Of a stretch of 31,090 nucleotides of DNA, positions 8,115 to 16,313 are shown piece by piece. The position numbers were made by a program, and so were the translations under genes. The DNA lies in assembly GCA_004557285.1 (NCBI GenBank), contig SFEK01000028.1, positions 1 through 31,090 of the forward strand. The letters are read 5' to 3'. The stretch is from Bacteroidales bacterium. Its GTDB lineage: Bacteria; Bacteroidota; Bacteroidia; Bacteroidales; Bacteroidaceae. Within the stretch, counting starts at the first letter, position 1; each line of letters starts with the position of its first letter. The notes under the pieces were generated by a model. It had not been told where the DNA came from, did not search any database, and was given only the letters and a program-made list of their open reading frames with translations.

Positions 8115-8151
8115 ATCTGTGCAGCCGGAAACCGGCTGCCTATATACAGAT
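8115..8151 (+). other. Strong hairpin between nusA and infB
   Basis: GCAGCCGG (8121-8128) pairs perfectly with CCGGCTGC (8132-8139) around AAA. Flanking ATCTGT (8115-8120) and ACAGAT (8146-8151) can extend the stem across a six-base bulge. No T-run follows, so it is not a standard terminator. A processing or pausing element within the operon is possible. Confidence 0.75.
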
Positions 8152-8183
8152 AAGGGCGATACAAGAGATTTAAAAAGAAACAG

Positions 8184-11084
8184 ATGACGATTAGATTAAA
8201 CAAAGCAATACGTGAATTGAATATAGGACTTCAGACAGCTGTTGAATTCCTGAAAAAGAGAAGTGAACTGGGTGAAGTAAGAGACGACCTGAATTTCAAA
8301 CTGAGTGAAGAACAGTATCATGCACTCGTTGAGGCCTTCAAGACCGACAAGGAAGCAAGAAATCAGGCCGAAAAACTGCTGCTTAAACACCCCAAGGAGA
8401 AAAAGCGCCCTGCGGAAAAGAAAGAACAGAAGGTTGAACAAACTTCTCCAGAGAGCCGTGTGCAAAAATTCAAGCCTATTGGCAAAATCGACCTTGACAA
8501 TATCGGCAAAAAGCCAGCAACCCAACCTGTTGCTGAACAAAAAACAGAAAACCCTGTTGACAAAAACACAGCAACAGCCCCCAAGCAGGAAACCGCCAAG
8601 CCACAACAACCTGTGGCTGAGGTAAAAACTGAGCCAACCCCCGCTGCAGCACCCCAACAGGCAGTGCAGGAAAAGAAAGAGGACAAGGGAGAGAAAACAG
8701 AAAAGCCCCATGGCAAGGAAACGGTCAAGCCTGTACAAAAGCAAGACAATAAAAAAGCTGACACCATAAACACCGTACAGAAAAGCCAGCCCATGAAAGA
8801 AGACAAAAAGAAACACGTTGTAGCTACAGGCACAAGTGAAAAGGGTGTCAATACCGACACAACTAAAGAAGATGGTAAGATCTTTACCTTGAAAAGCGAG
8901 AAGAAACTGGCTCCAAAGGTAAATGTTCTCGGCAAAATAGACCTTGACGCCTTGAACCAAAGCACTCGTCCGAAAAAGAAATCAAAGGAGGAACGCCGCA
9001 AAGAACGTGAGGAAAAAGCCGCACAAACCCGACCTGACGGAAAGAAAAAACGCTCACGCATCACCAAGGAACGCGTGAACATCGACCAGGCGGTGAAGCA
9101 GAACAACAACGAGGCCAAGCAAGAAAAGGCAGCCAACCCCAAGAAGAAAAACCGTAAGCGCAACCACAAGCCATTGGAGGTGAACGAAGAGGATGTGGCA
9201 CGCCAGGTAAAGGAGACATTGGCTCGCCTCACCAGCAAAGGACAGAACAAGAAGGGTGCCAAATACCGTAAGGAAAAGCGCGAAGCCGTGCAGGAACAAC
9301 TGAAAGAGCAACGCGCCGAAGCCAAAGCCGAAAGCAAGATACTGAAGCTCACCGAGTTTGTAACGGTAAGCGAACTGGCCAACATGATGAACGTGTCGGT
9401 CAACCAGGTGATCGGCACCTGTATGAGCGTGGGTATCATGGTGTCCATCAACCAGCGTCTGGATGCCGAAACCATCAACCTTGTGGCTGAGGAATTTGAT
9501 TTCAAGACCGAATATGTCAGTGCAGAGGTGTCTGAAGCCATCACCGAGGAGGAGGATGATGAAAACGATCTCCTGCCACGCGCACCGATTGTCACCGTCA
9601 TGGGACACGTTGACCACGGTAAGACCTCGTTGCTCGACCATATCCGCAACACCAACGTGATTGCCGGTGAGGCTGGTGGTATCACCCAGCATATCGGTGC
9701 CTACAACGTGACACTGGGCGACGGCCGACAGATCACCTTCCTCGACACTCCCGGTCACGAGGCATTTACCGCCATGCGTGCCCGCGGTGCCCAGGTCACC
9801 GATATCGCCATCATCATCATTGCAGCCGACGACAGCGTGATGCCCACCACCCGTGAGGCCATTGCCCATGCACAGGCTGCCAACGTGCCTATGGTGTTTG
9901 CCATCAACAAGATAGACAAGCCCGGTGCCAACCCCGACAAAATACGTGAAGACCTTGCCAACATGAACCTTCTGGTAGAAGAATGGGGAGGTAAATACCA
10001 ATGTCAGGAAATCAGTGCCAAGAAGGGCATAGGCGTTGACGACTTGTTGGAGAAAGTGCTCCTTGAAGCTGAAATGCTCGACTTGAAGGCCAACCCCAAC
10101 CGCAAGGCTACGGGTAGCATCATCGAATCGTCGCTCGACAAGGGTCGTGGCTACGTTTCCACCATTCTGGTGAGCAACGGTACACTGCGTGTAGGCGACA
10201 ACGTCATTGCCGGTACCAGCTACGGACGCATCAAGGCCATGTTCAACGAGCGCAACCAGCGCATCGACCACGCATCGCCTGCCGAACCAGCCATCATCCT
10301 TGGTCTCAACGGTGCTCCTACCGCAGGCGACACCTTCCATGTGCTTGACACCGAACAGGAGGCAAGAGAGATTGCCAACAAGCGTCTGCAACTGCAACGC
10401 GAGCAGGGACTACGCACCCAGAAGCGCTTGACATTGAGCGACATCAGCCACCGCATCGCCCTCGGTTCATTCAAGGAACTGAACATCATCGTCAAGGGTG
10501 ACACCGATGGTAGTATCGAGGCATTGAGCGACTCGTTCATCAAGCTATCTACAGAGAAGATCAAGGTGAATGTCATCTACAAGGCTGTGGGACAGATTTC
10601 CGAAAGCGATGTTACCTTGGCCGATGCTTCCGACGCCATTATCGTGGGCTTCCAGGTAAGGCCTTCTACCGCCGCCCGCAAGCAAGCCGACCAGGAGGGT
10701 GTGGAAATCAACACCTACTCGGTGATCTACGATGCCATCGAGGATGTGAAGTCGGCCATGGAGGGTATGCTCGACAAGGTGACCAAAGAGGTGCTCACCG
10801 GACAGGTGGAAGTGCGCGAAGTCTATAAGATTTCCAAAGTGGGCACCGTTGCCGGAGCCTATGTTTCTGAAGGAAAAGTACACCGCAGCGACAAAGCCCG
10901 ATTGGTGCGCGACGGCATTGTTATCCATACCGGCGAAATCAATGCCCTCAAACGCTTCAAGGACGACGTGAAGGAAGTGGGCGTCAACTTCGAGTGCGGT
11001 ATCAGTCTGGTTAACTTCAACGATATCCAGGTGGGCGACATCATCGAAACCTTCATGGAAATCGAGGTGAAGCAGAAACTGTAA
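8184..11084 (+). CDS. infB: Translation initiation factor IF-2
   Basis: IF-2 is the GTPase that brings initiator tRNA to the 30S subunit and promotes subunit joining. At 966 residues it is at the long end for the family. It has an N-terminal IF2_N helical segment (about 1-55) and then a long Lys/Glu/Gln/Pro-rich linker (about 65-380) that accounts for the extra length. A second IF2_N segment follows (about 385-440, TVSELANMMNVSVNQVIGT). The GTPase domain contains G1 GHVDHGKTS (about 473-481), G2 AGGITQHIGAY (about 499), G3 DTPGH (about 520), G4 NKID (about 574) and G5 SAK (about 611). Domains II, III and C2 complete the protein. It is third in rimP-nusA-infB and is followed by a terminator hairpin. 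Confidence 0.98.
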   Translation: MTIRLNKAIRELNIGLQTAVEFLKKRSELGEVRDDLNFKLSEEQYHALVEAFKTDKEARNQAEKLLLKHPKEKKRPAEKKEQKVEQTSPESRVQKFKPIGKIDLDNIGKKPATQPVAEQKTENPVDKNTATAPKQETAKPQQPVAEVKTEPTPAAAPQQAVQEKKEDKGEKTEKPHGKETVKPVQKQDNKKADTINTVQKSQPMKEDKKKHVVATGTSEKGVNTDTTKEDGKIFTLKSEKKLAPKVNVLGKIDLDALNQSTRPKKKSKEERRKEREEKAAQTRPDGKKKRSRITKERVNIDQAVKQNNNEAKQEKAANPKKKNRKRNHKPLEVNEEDVARQVKETLARLTSKGQNKKGAKYRKEKREAVQEQLKEQRAEAKAESKILKLTEFVTVSELANMMNVSVNQVIGTCMSVGIMVSINQRLDAETINLVAEEFDFKTEYVSAEVSEAITEEEDDENDLLPRAPIVTVMGHVDHGKTSLLDHIRNTNVIAGEAGGITQHIGAYNVTLGDGRQITFLDTPGHEAFTAMRARGAQVTDIAIIIIAADDSVMPTTREAIAHAQAANVPMVFAINKIDKPGANPDKIREDLANMNLLVEEWGGKYQCQEISAKKGIGVDDLLEKVLLEAEMLDLKANPNRKATGSIIESSLDKGRGYVSTILVSNGTLRVGDNVIAGTSYGRIKAMFNERNQRIDHASPAEPAIILGLNGAPTAGDTFHVLDTEQEAREIANKRLQLQREQGLRTQKRLTLSDISHRIALGSFKELNIIVKGDTDGSIEALSDSFIKLSTEKIKVNVIYKAVGQISESDVTLADASDAIIVGFQVRPSTAARKQADQEGVEINTYSVIYDAIEDVKSAMEGMLDKVTKEVLTGQVEVREVYKISKVGTVAGAYVSEGKVHRSDKARLVRDGIVIHTGEINALKRFKDDVKEVGVNFECGISLVNFNDIQVGDIIETFMEIEVKQKL

Positions 11085-11111
11085 GAAGACGACTGAATGA
11101 TTATAAGACAG

Positions 11112-11151
11112 TGCCGCCATTCACCTTTACGGGGATGGCGGCATATTGTTT
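11112..11151 (+). terminator. Terminator after infB
   Basis: TGCCGCCAT (11112-11120) pairs perfectly with ATGGCGGCA (11135-11143). TATTGTTTT follows, an interrupted T-tract. It is 27 nt past the infB stop codon. Confidence 0.8.
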
Positions 11152-11179
11152 TCGGCACCCCCCTGACAACCGTTTTCAC

Positions 11180-11265
11180 GAAGATACCTTCACCGCCTCA
11201 CAAAGGTATCTTCGTTGGCTCACGAAGGTATCTTCAACCCCCATTGAAGGTATCTTCTTTTTTTT
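11180..11265 (+). repeat. Four 12-bp near-palindromes at exact 22-nt spacing, ending in T8
   Basis: The copies start at 11180, 11202, 11224 and 11246, each exactly 22 nt after the last. Copies 3 and 4 are GAAGGTATCTTC; copy 2 differs only in its first base; copy 1 is the reverse complement, GAAGATACCTTC. Each copy is itself an imperfect palindrome (GAAG, four bases, CTTC). Copy 4 runs straight into eight T (11258-11265), so pairing of copy 1 with copy 4 would look like a terminator. Copy 1 with copy 2 gives an alternative 11-bp stem. Confidence 0.9.
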
Positions 11266-11308
11266 ACCGATGTTTTTAAGGGTCACAGATATTAAAAATC
11301 CCAAATTC

Positions 11309-11340
11309 TTTGATTACTCCTCTGATATTTTGTAATTTTG
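11309..11340 (+). promoter_or_regulatory. Promoter of the sufBCDS operon
   Basis: TTTG (11309-11312), 20 nt, then TAATTTTG (11333-11340): a full consensus match. The sufB start codon lies 34 nt past the -7 box. The 22-nt repeat array ends about 44 nt upstream of the -33 element. Confidence 0.82.
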
Positions 11341-11374
11341 CAAAATAATATGTATGGGAGCAAGCTCCCACTAA

Positions 11375-12841
11375 ATGACAGACATGGAAATAGACAACAA
11401 GAACAACGAATTTGTGCGTCAGGTGGCCGAACAGAAATACGAGTTTGGCTTCACCACCGATGTGCATACCGACATCATAGACGTAGGTCTCAATGAAGAC
11501 GTGGTACGCCTTATCTCCCAAAAGAAGGGCGAACCCGAATGGATGCTCGACTTCCGCCTCAAGGCCTTCCGCTATTGGCAGACCCTCGAAGAACCCACCT
11601 GGGCACATGTGCATGTGCCCGACATCGACTATCAGGCCATCTCATATTATGCCGACCCCATGGCCAAGAAAAAGAACGAGGAGAAAAAAGAGATTGACCC
11701 CGAAATGATGAAAACCTTCGAGAAACTGGGTATTCCACTGGAAGAACGGCTCATCCTCAGCGGACAGACCGCCGTGGATGCCATCATGGACTCCGTTTCG
11801 GTGAAGACCACCTACAAGGAAAAACTGGCCGAAAAGGGCATCATCTTCTGCTCCATCGGTGAGGCCATCAAAGAACATCCTGACCTGGTAAGGCAATACC
11901 TCGGTACCGTGGTGCCCTACCGCGACAACTTCTTCGCCGCACTCAACAGTGCCGTGTTCAGCGACGGCTCGTTTGTCTATATCCCCAAGGGCGTGCGCAG
12001 CCCCATGGAACTGAGCTCCTACTTCCGCATCAACGCACGCAACACGGGACAGTTTGAACGCACACTCATCATCGCCGAAGACGAAGCCTATGTGTCATAT
12101 CTCGAAGGCTGCACCGCACCAATGCGCGACGAGAACCAGCTCCATGCCGCCATTGTGGAAATCATCGTCAAGGACAACGCTGAAGTGAAATACTCCACCG
12201 TACAGAACTGGTATCCTGGCGACGAGCATGGCAAAGGCGGCGTGCTCAACTTGGTGACCAAGCGTGGCGACCTGCGTGGCGTGAACAGCAAACTCTCGTG
12301 GACACAGGTGGAAACCGGCTCTGCCATCACCTGGAAATATCCCTCGTGCATTCTCCGTGGCGACAACTCCGTGGCCGAGTTCTACTCCGTGGCCGTGACC
12401 AACAACTACCAGGAGGCCGACACAGGCACCAAGATGATACACATCGGCCGAAACACCAAGAGCACCATCATCAGCAAGGGCATCAGTGCAGGCCACAGCC
12501 AGAACTCCTATCGCGGTCTGGTGCGTGCCACAGCTTCGGCTGAAGGCGCACGCAACTACAGCTCGTGCGACAGTCTGCTCTTGGGCAGCAACTGCGGCGC
12601 GCACACCTTCCCCTACATGGACATCCACAACGACTCGGCCATTGTGGAGCACGAAGCCACCACCAGTAAAATCAGCGAAGACCAGCTCTTCTACTGCAAC
12701 CAGCGCGGCATCCCCACCGAACAGGCCATCGGACTCATCGTCAACGGCTATGCCAAGGAGGTGCTCAACAAACTGCCCATGGAGTTTGCCGTGGAAGCCC
12801 AGAAGCTGCTCAGCGTGTCACTGGAGGGAACGGTAGGATAA
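11375..12841 (+). CDS. sufB: Fe-S cluster assembly scaffold protein SufB
   Basis: SufB is the core subunit of the SufBC2D scaffold that builds iron-sulfur clusters in the cytoplasm from sulfur delivered by SufS. The 488-residue protein covers the family's full length. The C-terminal SufBD beta-helix core runs over about residues 140-460. The stretch NYSSCDSLLLG holds the conserved cysteine (Cys398 here) that corresponds to the functionally important C-terminal cysteine of E. coli SufB. IVEHEATTSKISEDQLFYC and the closing LSVSLEGTVG are also family hallmarks. It is the first gene of sufB-C-D-S, read from a consensus promoter 34 nt upstream. Confidence 0.97.
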   Translation: MTDMEIDNKNNEFVRQVAEQKYEFGFTTDVHTDIIDVGLNEDVVRLISQKKGEPEWMLDFRLKAFRYWQTLEEPTWAHVHVPDIDYQAISYYADPMAKKKNEEKKEIDPEMMKTFEKLGIPLEERLILSGQTAVDAIMDSVSVKTTYKEKLAEKGIIFCSIGEAIKEHPDLVRQYLGTVVPYRDNFFAALNSAVFSDGSFVYIPKGVRSPMELSSYFRINARNTGQFERTLIIAEDEAYVSYLEGCTAPMRDENQLHAAIVEIIVKDNAEVKYSTVQNWYPGDEHGKGGVLNLVTKRGDLRGVNSKLSWTQVETGSAITWKYPSCILRGDNSVAEFYSVAVTNNYQEADTGTKMIHIGRNTKSTIISKGISAGHSQNSYRGLVRATASAEGARNYSSCDSLLLGSNCGAHTFPYMDIHNDSAIVEHEATTSKISEDQLFYCNQRGIPTEQAIGLIVNGYAKEVLNKLPMEFAVEAQKLLSVSLEGTVG

Positions 12842-12869
12842 TATTCATTGAACATTACAAAACAACGAT

Positions 12870-13616
12870 ATGTTAGAAATCAAAGACTTACACGCCAAGA
12901 TTGGCGACAAAGAGATATTGAAAGGCATCAACCTGACCATCAAGGATGGTGAGACTCATGCCATCATGGGACCCAACGGTTCGGGAAAAAGCACCCTGAG
13001 TGCAGTTCTTGTGGGCAACCCGCTTTACGAGGTTACCAGCGGCAGCGTCACGTTCAACGGCAAAGACCTGCTCGCCATGAAACCCGAAGACAGGGCACAC
13101 GAAGGCCTGTTCCTCTCGTTCCAATACCCCGTGGAAATTCCCGGAGTGTCGATGACCAACTTCATGCGCGCCGCCATCAACGAGAAGCGCAAATACGAAG
13201 GCAAGGAGCCGCTCAATGCTGCCGACTTCTTGAAACTGATGCGCGAAAAGCGCAAGGTGGTTGAGCTGGACAGCAAACTGTCCAACCGCTCGGTGAACGA
13301 AGGATTCAGCGGCGGCGAGAAAAAGCGCAACGAGATATTCCAGATGGCCATGCTCGAACCCAAGCTCAGCATCCTCGACGAAACCGACTCCGGACTGGAT
13401 GTAGATGCCCTGCGCATCGTGGCCGAAGGCGTGAACAAGCTGCGCACACCCGAGTCGAGTTGCATTGTCATCACCCACTACGAGCGTCTGCTCGACATCA
13501 TCAAGCCCGACATCGTGCATGTGCTCTACAAGGGGCGCATCGTCAAGACCGCTGGTCCTGAACTGTCAGGTGAAATCGAGCAGCGAGGCTACGACTGGAT
13601 CACCAGTTCACTGTAA
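12870..13616 (+). CDS. sufC: Fe-S cluster assembly ATPase SufC
   Basis: SufC is the soluble ABC-type ATPase of the SufBC2D complex; ATP binding drives the rearrangement that exposes the cluster site. The 248-residue product has Walker A GPNGSGKST (from residue 34), the ABC signature FSGGEKKRNE (from 146) and Walker B LSILDETDSGLD with catalytic Glu171. SGLDVDALR, FQYPVEIPGVS and the switch histidine in VITHYERLL are characteristic of SufC as opposed to transporter ATPases. No membrane partner is adjacent. The gene lies 28 nt after sufB and 11 nt before sufD, consistent with one transcript. Confidence 0.97.
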   Translation: MLEIKDLHAKIGDKEILKGINLTIKDGETHAIMGPNGSGKSTLSAVLVGNPLYEVTSGSVTFNGKDLLAMKPEDRAHEGLFLSFQYPVEIPGVSMTNFMRAAINEKRKYEGKEPLNAADFLKLMREKRKVVELDSKLSNRSVNEGFSGGEKKRNEIFQMAMLEPKLSILDETDSGLDVDALRIVAEGVNKLRTPESSCIVITHYERLLDIIKPDIVHVLYKGRIVKTAGPELSGEIEQRGYDWITSSL

Positions 13617-13627
13617 CGAATAATTGG

Positions 13628-14980
13628 ATGATTATGAACAGCGAAAAACAATACATCGACCTTTATGGCGAGTGCCGCGACATCATCTGCGCCCACAGTG
13701 CAGAGGCGATGAATGCCGTGCGCGACAAGGCCTTTGACGATTTCAAGCGCATGGGCTTCCCCACCAAGAAGGTTGAACGATACAAATATACGGATATCCC
13801 CGCCCTGTTTGCCCCCGATTACGGACTGAACCTCAACCGTCTGGATATCCCCGTTGACCCCTACCACGCCTTCAAATGCGATGTGCCGAACCTCAGCACC
13901 TCGCTCTATTTCGTGGTCAACGACTGCTTCTACGACAAGGCCCTGCCCAAAGGCAGTCTGCTGCCCGACGGCGTGATGGTCACTTCGCTCAGGCAGGCGG
14001 CCACCACACATCCCCAGCTCATCGCCAAGCATTATGCCCGTCTGGCCAAGACCGAAGACGATGGCATCACCGCCCTCAACACCATGCTGGCCCAAGACGG
14101 CCTGTTCGTCTATGTGCCCCAAGGCGTGGTGGTCGACAAGGCCGTGCAGGTGATCAACATCCTGCGCTCCGACGTTGATTTGATGGTCAACCGCCGTGTA
14201 CTCATTGTGGTGGAAGACCATGCGGAAATCAAGCTCCTCTTCTGCGACCATGCTGCCGACGACCGCCGTTTCCTCGCCACACAGGTGATAGAGGCTTTCG
14301 TGGGCAACGATGCCAAGCTCGACCTCTACTGCCTTGAAGAGACCCATGCCAAGAACGTGAGAGTGAGCAACGTGTTCATCGACCAGCAACGCGACAGCCG
14401 GGTCAACCACAATGTCATCACCCTGCACAACGGCATCACCCGCAACCGCACCGACCTTGTGTTCAGCGGCGAGGGAGCCGAGTGCAACCTCTGCGGCTGC
14501 GTGATTGCCGACAAACAGCAACATGTTGACAACAACACCCTCATCGACCATAAGGTGGGTCACTGCACCAGCAACGAACTGTATAAATATGTACTCGACG
14601 ATGAGGCAACAGGAGCCTTTGCAGGCAAGGTGCTGGTACGCCACGGGGCACAGCACACCACCTCGCAGGAAACCAACCAGAACCTCTGTGCCACCAAGCA
14701 GGCACGCATGTTCACCCAGCCCATGCTCGAGATTTATGCCGACGATGTAAAGTGTGCCCACGGCAGCACCGTAGGCCAGCTCAACGATGCTGCCCTGTTC
14801 TACATGCGCCAGCGTGGCATCAGCCTCAAAGAAGCCAAGCTGTTGCTCCAGTTTGCCTTCATCAACGAAGTGATCGACAACATGCGCCTCGAACCGCTGC
14901 GCGACCGTCTGCACTATCTTGTAGAGAAACGATTCCGTGGCGAACTGAGCCGTTGCGAGGGCTGCAAACTGTGCAAGTAG
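13628..14980 (+). CDS. sufD: Fe-S cluster assembly protein SufD
   Basis: SufD is the SufB paralogue that completes the SufBC2D scaffold and is thought to support iron entry. The 450-residue product has a variable N-terminal helical region (about 1-110) and the SufBD beta-helix core (about 140-430). Conserved stretches include the late LEIYADDVKCAHGSTVGQL (histidine in AHG), LFYMRQRGISLKEAK and a Cys-rich C-terminus (CEGCKLC). Two in-frame ATGs, at 13628 and 13634, give starts MIMNSEK or MNSEK; sequence alone does not decide. A 468-codon antisense reading frame across the gene has no recognisable content. Confidence 0.95.
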   Translation: MIMNSEKQYIDLYGECRDIICAHSAEAMNAVRDKAFDDFKRMGFPTKKVERYKYTDIPALFAPDYGLNLNRLDIPVDPYHAFKCDVPNLSTSLYFVVNDCFYDKALPKGSLLPDGVMVTSLRQAATTHPQLIAKHYARLAKTEDDGITALNTMLAQDGLFVYVPQGVVVDKAVQVINILRSDVDLMVNRRVLIVVEDHAEIKLLFCDHAADDRRFLATQVIEAFVGNDAKLDLYCLEETHAKNVRVSNVFIDQQRDSRVNHNVITLHNGITRNRTDLVFSGEGAECNLCGCVIADKQQHVDNNTLIDHKVGHCTSNELYKYVLDDEATGAFAGKVLVRHGAQHTTSQETNQNLCATKQARMFTQPMLEIYADDVKCAHGSTVGQLNDAALFYMRQRGISLKEAKLLLQFAFINEVIDNMRLEPLRDRLHYLVEKRFRGELSRCEGCKLCK

Positions 14981-15016
14981 CAGCAAAACCGTCATCCCAT
15001 TTTAACACCGAACGAC

Positions 15017-16231
15017 ATGTACGATATCAACAGCATACGCAAAGATTTCCCCATCCTTGGCCGCACGGTATATGACCGGCCATTGGTATATCTCGACAAT
15101 GCAGCCACCACACAGAAGCCGAGACAGGTGATTGAGGCCATGACCGAGGAATATTACAACGTCAATGCCAATGTGCACCGAGGCGTGCATTACCTCTCAC
15201 AACAGGCTACCGACCTGCACGAGGCAGCTCGCGAAAAGGTGCGCCAGTTCATCCATGCCCCCTCCACCGAGGAAATCATCTTCACCCGTGGCACCACCGA
15301 GAGCCTCAACCTCATCGCATCGTCCTTCTGCGACGCATTCATGCAAGAGGGCGACGAGGTCATCATCTCCACCATGGAGCACCATTCCAACATCGTGCCA
15401 TGGCAACTGCAGGCAGCACGCAAGGGCATAGCACTGCGAGTCATCCCCATGAACGAGCGTGGAGAACTCTCCATCGACGACTACCGCAACATGTTCAACG
15501 AGCGCACCAAGATGGTGAGCGTGGCACATGTGAGCAATGTGCTGGGTACCATCAACCCCATCAAGGAGATGATACGCATAGCCCACGAGCACAATGTGCC
15601 CTTCATGGTGGACGGAGCGCAGAGTGCGCCCCATTTTGCCATCGATGTGCAAGACCTCGACTGCGACTTCTTCGCCTTCAGCGGCCACAAGATGTACGGG
15701 CCCACAGGCATCGGCGTGCTCTACGGCAAGGCCACATGGCTCGACCGCATGCCCCCCTATCAAGGTGGTGGTGAAATGATAGAAAGCGTGACATTCGAAA
15801 AGACCACATTCGAGAAACTCCCCTTCAAATTTGAAGCGGGCACCCCCGACTATATAGCCACCCACGGTTTGGCCACCGCCATCGACTATCTCACCGCCAT
15901 TGGCATGGACAACATCCACCGCCATGAGCAGATGCTCACCCGCTATGCCATGGAGCAGATGCGTCAGATACCCGACATGCGCCTCATCGGCGAAGCCACC
16001 GACAAGGATGCCGTGGTTTCATTCTTAGTGGGCAACATCCATCATCTTGACATGGGCACCCTGCTCGACCGCCTCGGCATTGCCGTACGCACCGGCCACC
16101 ATTGCGCCCAGCCGCTGATGGAACGGTTGAACATCCAAGGCACCGTGCGAGCCTCCTTCGCCCTATACAACACGAAGGAAGAAGTTGATGCCCTTGTAGA
16201 AGGCATCAACAGAGTGAGCAAAATGTTCTAA
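15017..16231 (+). CDS. sufS: Cysteine desulfurase SufS (class II, PLP-dependent)
   Basis: SufS removes sulfur from L-cysteine as an enzyme-bound persulfide and feeds it to the SufBC2D scaffold. The 404-residue protein has the NifS/CsdA aminotransferase class V fold. The PLP lysine lies in FAFSGHKMYGPTG (Lys225) and the persulfide cysteine in VRTGHHCAQPL (Cys363). The short RTGHHCAQP loop marks the SufS group rather than IscS. Early motifs YLDNAATTQKP and NVHRGVHYLS also fit. It is the last gene of the operon. No sufE, sufU or sufA follows, so a sulfur shuttle must be encoded elsewhere or not be used. Confidence 0.97.
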   Translation: MYDINSIRKDFPILGRTVYDRPLVYLDNAATTQKPRQVIEAMTEEYYNVNANVHRGVHYLSQQATDLHEAAREKVRQFIHAPSTEEIIFTRGTTESLNLIASSFCDAFMQEGDEVIISTMEHHSNIVPWQLQAARKGIALRVIPMNERGELSIDDYRNMFNERTKMVSVAHVSNVLGTINPIKEMIRIAHEHNVPFMVDGAQSAPHFAIDVQDLDCDFFAFSGHKMYGPTGIGVLYGKATWLDRMPPYQGGGEMIESVTFEKTTFEKLPFKFEAGTPDYIATHGLATAIDYLTAIGMDNIHRHEQMLTRYAMEQMRQIPDMRLIGEATDKDAVVSFLVGNIHHLDMGTLLDRLGIAVRTGHHCAQPLMERLNIQGTVRASFALYNTKEEVDALVEGINRVSKMF

Positions 16232-16233
16232 TT

Positions 16234-16305
16234 AGGAGGTGCGGTGTCTCACCGCACCAAAAACAAAAAAAAAGAATAAAGGTGACGTGAGACACGTCAC
16301 CTCCT
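16234..16305. repeat. Paired hairpins between convergent operons
   Basis: Hairpin 1 is GGTGCGGTG (16238-16246), TCT, CACCGCACC (16250-16258). Hairpin 2 is GGTGACGTG (16281-16289), AGA, CACGTCACC (16293-16301). They are separated by an A-rich spacer. The outer edges, AGGAGGTG (16234-16241) and CACCTCCT (16298-16305), are also perfect inverted copies, so the whole block is a nested inverted repeat. It may be a REP-like element as well as a terminator. Confidence 0.85.
16259..16301 (-). terminator. Terminator of the minus-strand surface-protein operon
   Basis: Read on the minus strand, the 9-bp stem at 16281-16301 with a three-base loop is followed by TTTATTC and then a run of nine T (complement of 16264-16273 region). 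It lies 12 nt past the stop of the last gene (16314). On the plus strand neither hairpin is followed by a good T-run, so sufS may be terminated less efficiently. Confidence 0.82.
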
Positions 16306-16313
16306 GTTATTTA

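Larger units (their letters stand above)
11085..11374. other. infB-sufB intergenic region (290 nt)
   Basis: No gene is supported here. It contains a hairpin terminator for infB (11112-11151), a four-copy 12-bp palindrome array at a 22-nt pitch ending in eight T (11180-11265), and the suf promoter (11309-11340). Confidence 0.85.

Noticed and set aside
8363..10397. Two long antisense frames (440 and 447 codons) across infB
   Set aside because: They lie inside the well-supported infB gene and have composition typical of antisense shadows, with no recognisable domain.
11180..11265. CRISPR array
   Set aside because: The repeats are only 12 bp with 10-bp spacers, one copy is inverted, and no cas gene is near.
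13589..14995. 468-codon antisense open frame across sufD
   Set aside because: It mirrors sufD almost end to end, is rich in Val/His/Gly/Glu as expected from the complement of biased codons, and shows no domain or signal. sufD on the plus strand is certain.
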